A stretch of DNA of 22,799 nt, from NCBI GenBank assembly GCA_015657535.1, contig JADHZB010000588.1:4781-27579 (forward strand). Direction: 5' to 3'. How positions within the stretch are numbered: the stretch's first letter is position 1; every line of letters starts with the position of its first letter. The position numbers were made by a program, and so were the translations under genes. The DNA comes from Nephromyces sp. MM_2019. Lineage: Eukaryota > Apicomplexa > Aconoidasida > Nephromycida. Positions 20,488 to 22,799 of the stretch are shown here, one piece after another. The notes under the pieces were generated by a model. That model searched no databases. It saw nothing but the letters and a program-made list of their open reading frames with translations, and was not told where the DNA came from.

Positions 20488-22699
20488 ATGGAGAGATCAG
20501 GCCGCAATTTGATACTATCTTCTTGTGATTTAAAACAAAATGGACAAACACCCAATGGGCGTGTTGGCTGTCGTTTGTGTGCAATTGATAATTACCTCTT
20601 CCTCTATGGAGGTGCTACAGAAAATGAAATTCATGGAGATATCTATTCAATAGATTTTGGTAAAATAATCTCATGAACTGTGTATGTGTATATATATATA
20701 TGTGTGTGTGTGTGTTGAGTGTGTTTGAGTGTGTGTTTGGGTGTGTGTTTGGGTGTTGGTATGTTTGTGTGTGCGTGTTTTGGGTGTGTGTGTGTATGTG
20801 TTTGGGTGGGTGTTTGGGTGTGTATGTATCGTGTGTGTGTGTGTGTGTTTGGGTGTGGCTATGTGAGTATGGTTGAGAATGGGTATGTGTGTGGTTATGT
20901 GTGTGGGTATGTGTGTGGGTGTGGGTATGAATTTGGGTGTTTGTGGAAGTGTATTAGAATGTTTGGGCCTGTGTGTGCTGGAGTATATACATGTGATTGT
21001 GTACGCGGTAGTGTGTATGAAAGAGTGTGGGTGTGTATTTGTGGGTATATGGAAGTGTGTATGATTACTCACGTGCGCGTGTGTATATGTAAGTTAATAT
21101 TGATATATGTCTATATATATATATTTCCATACGTGTGTGTGCGCCATATTATATGTATATGTTAAGATTAATATGTGCGCAGCATAATTCATTTATCTAA
21201 TCACAACAATAATTTAAGCTTATTGTGTATATATATGTAGCTGAAGATTTTGTTGTATAACAAATAATTAATTGGGTATATTGTGTGTATGAATTTCCCC
21301 AATATTCAAAATATCTTTTTAAATCTATAGAATCAACATATTCAATTTAAAACATATTTCCCAAGCTAATCCTTTTATTTCTATTATCATACTTATTTAT
21401 ATACAAAAATACAATCATAACTTTCCCAACCCATATACACACAACTTTAAAGTCATGATGAGCGGGTGCCCCCTCACTCACTCAAACCCATACAAGCACC
21501 TCACCACAAGCCCACCCACCCATATATATATATAAACAAATATATCCATTCAAACTCCCTTAAACACACACACACATATGCACCCATACAGGCATGCAAG
21601 TATATACACAAACGTTCAAGCATAAATGCACATACACGCACACACCCTCCATAAACACCCAGCTCTAACACACACACCCAACCCCAAAACACATACACAC
21701 CCCAACATACACATACATACACCAACATACACACACATTAAATTTACTTCAGCCCAAGTTAATTGGAAATTACTAAATGTGGGCGGATTTATTAAACCTC
21801 AACCTCGATTTGGCCACTCCTTTAACAAATGGACGAAAGATATAATTATGTTTGGTGGTTTTATACATGTTAGTTATTCACACACATTAGATTTTTGTTA
21901 CATTTTTTGTGCTCAAACACCCATCCTTCATTCATACACACATACACATATATTTCCCTACGCTTTCACACACAGACACAACTTTTTGCTTTTACACAAA
22001 CACACCACTAATCCTTTGTACTTTTTCACACGCATAGACAATTATTTTCCTGTACTTTTAAACACACACTTACACACACATAAACACTCCTCTATGCTTT
22101 ACAAACACATACACACACTAGGTTGAAGAGGAAAATGAAACCCCTGAAAGTACACATAATCCACCTCCTTTTATGCCCAAACAATCCAAGGTGTGGGCTG
22201 ATTTAGGAAAACCAAGCAATGATATTTTTTTATTCAGAGTAGGTTGTTTGCACACACACACACACTTTTACACAATTTAGCTACACACACATACACAATT
22301 TTAACATGATTCCAATATATAAACTCCCATACCATTATATAAACACCTCAATAAAATTTATTCGAAAGCACAAAAAAATTTTACACACACACACACATAC
22401 ACACATACCCACACATAAACACACAAACACACATACACACTAATAAATATAGACAACAGATACAACTTGGAACATCCTTGAGCCAGAGGGTGATATTCCA
22501 CCTCCAACGGCCTTCCATGCCTCTGCTAGTATGTTTAAACTATTTATACACAGACACACACACATGTGTAAATACATATAAGTTCTAAAAATATTACTCA
22601 ATATTTGTGTTTGTGCGTGTGTGTTTTTCAGTTGTACACAGTCAAACAAATTCATTTCTGTTTGTTCATGGAGGTATTTTGGACTCAAATTATAAATAT
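20488..22699 (+). CDS. Kelch-repeat protein, 5' part (runs off the window)
   Basis: Five exons can be joined in phase: 20488-20659, 21753-21868, 22122-22238, 22453-22528 and 22632-22699, about 183 residues. The next intron runs into the right edge, so the gene is incomplete. The ATG at 20488 starts MERSGRNLIL. Blade-like motifs follow: NYLFLYGGATENEIHGDIYSID, PRFGHSFNKWTKDIIMFGG, then NDIFLFR/TTDTTWNILEPEGDIPPPTAFHAS and NSFLFVHGGILDSN. These show the hydrophobic-Gly-Gly, spaced Arg/Trp and Pro-Arg pattern of Kelch repeats, which fold as a beta propeller used for protein binding. The acidic insert VEEENETPES (exon 3) would be a loop. An alternative donor after GTTCATGGAG at 22677 could shorten exon 5. 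Every intron is filled with TG or CA repeat. The partner and any further domain lie outside the window. Confidence 0.8.
20690..21165 (+). repeat. TG-rich half of Kelch intron 1
   Basis: Interrupted (TG)n with many GGG triplets (TTTGGGTGTGTG-like blocks). It starts some 30 bases after the donor GTAAAA at 20660 and covers the donor-proximal half of the 1093-base intron 20660-21752. Open frames on both strands here come from the dinucleotide repeat. Confidence 0.9.
21400..21750 (+). repeat. CA-rich half of Kelch intron 1
   Basis: Interrupted (CA)n with CCC triplets (CACACACCCAACCCCAAAAC-like blocks), running up to the acceptor TTTACTTCAG that ends at 21752. It is broadly complementary to the TG-rich half of the same intron. 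The block at 21457-21525 is unusually C-rich for this region. Confidence 0.9.
21875..22115 (+). repeat. CA-rich intron 2 of the Kelch gene
   Basis: Interrupted CA/CT-rich sequence on the sense strand between the donor CAT|GTTAGT at 21869 and the acceptor ACACTAG that ends at 22121. Confidence 0.8.
22245..22445 (+). repeat. CA-rich intron 3 of the Kelch gene
   Basis: Two CA-repeat blocks, one just after the donor (about 22250-22300) and one just before the acceptor (22380-22440), flank a more complex middle. The intron is 22239-22452. Confidence 0.85.
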
Positions 22700-22799
22700 G
22701 TAATATATATAACCAATAATATAACACACATAAGCACACACAAACATAGATACACACAGATATACACACACACACACACACATTTATATATATATATAT
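22700..22799 (+). repeat. CA and TA microsatellite at right edge (intron 5)
   Basis: From the donor TAT|GTAATA at 22700 the sequence becomes CA-rich, with (CA)n near 22764-22781, and ends in (TA)n. It is the start of the next Kelch intron, cut by the window edge. Confidence 0.8.

Noticed and set aside
20671..21165. Long open frames on both strands, Cys/Val/Gly-rich or Thr/His-rich
   Set aside because: These are translations of TG/CA repeat in an intron. Stop-free dinucleotide tracts give such frames on both strands.
1..22799. A functional gene cluster or new defence-like system
   Set aside because: The genes differ in strand, family and likely compartment, and are separated by ordinary intergenic DNA. 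Nothing links them beyond proximity.

Overview
The window looks like nuclear DNA of an AT-rich, intron-bearing eukaryote that uses the standard genetic code: TAA, TAG and TGA all end genes here and CAA/CAG encode Gln. Gene order and protein families fit an apicomplexan, perhaps piroplasm-like, or a related alveolate. That is inference. Protein families and base composition suggest it, and no lineage-specific gene proves it. No bacterial features, tRNA, rRNA, transposon or CRISPR array was seen.

By joining open segments through GT...AG introns and requiring the reading phase to close at each junction, I get five complete or near-complete spliced genes and two partial ones. From left to right: the last exon of an unrecognised + strand gene (608-721); a six-exon - strand gene for a 245-residue protein ending in a ubiquitin-interacting motif (1682-3897); a two-exon + strand FG-repeat nucleoporin resembling Nup58/Nup49 (5607-7948); a twelve-exon + strand EF-hand protein (8963-12404, start uncertain); a seven-exon - strand RlmI-type PUA plus SAM methyltransferase (12639-14702); a coding-looking orphan + strand segment (15437-15577); a nine-exon - strand neutral-sphingomyelinase-like phosphodiesterase with a long disordered tail (15603-19087); and the 5' part of a + strand Kelch-repeat gene that runs off the right edge (20488-22699 and beyond). 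Introns range from 57 to 1093 bp.

The centre (about 3-18 kb) is AT-rich but almost free of simple repeats. Both ends are loaded with TG/CA and TA microsatellites and minisatellites. Much of this lies inside introns: intron 4 of the UIM gene, intron 1 of the phosphodiesterase gene and every intron of the Kelch gene. Kelch intron 1 is notable because its 5' half is TG-rich and its 3' half CA-rich, so the two halves could pair in the pre-mRNA.

The genes do not form one pathway. They cover nuclear transport, ubiquitin recognition, calcium sensing, RNA methylation and phospholipid hydrolysis. I found no convincing new multi-gene system. The most checkable novelties are the methyltransferase without the usual DPP motif, the phosphodiesterase tail, the orphan segments and the repeat-filled introns.
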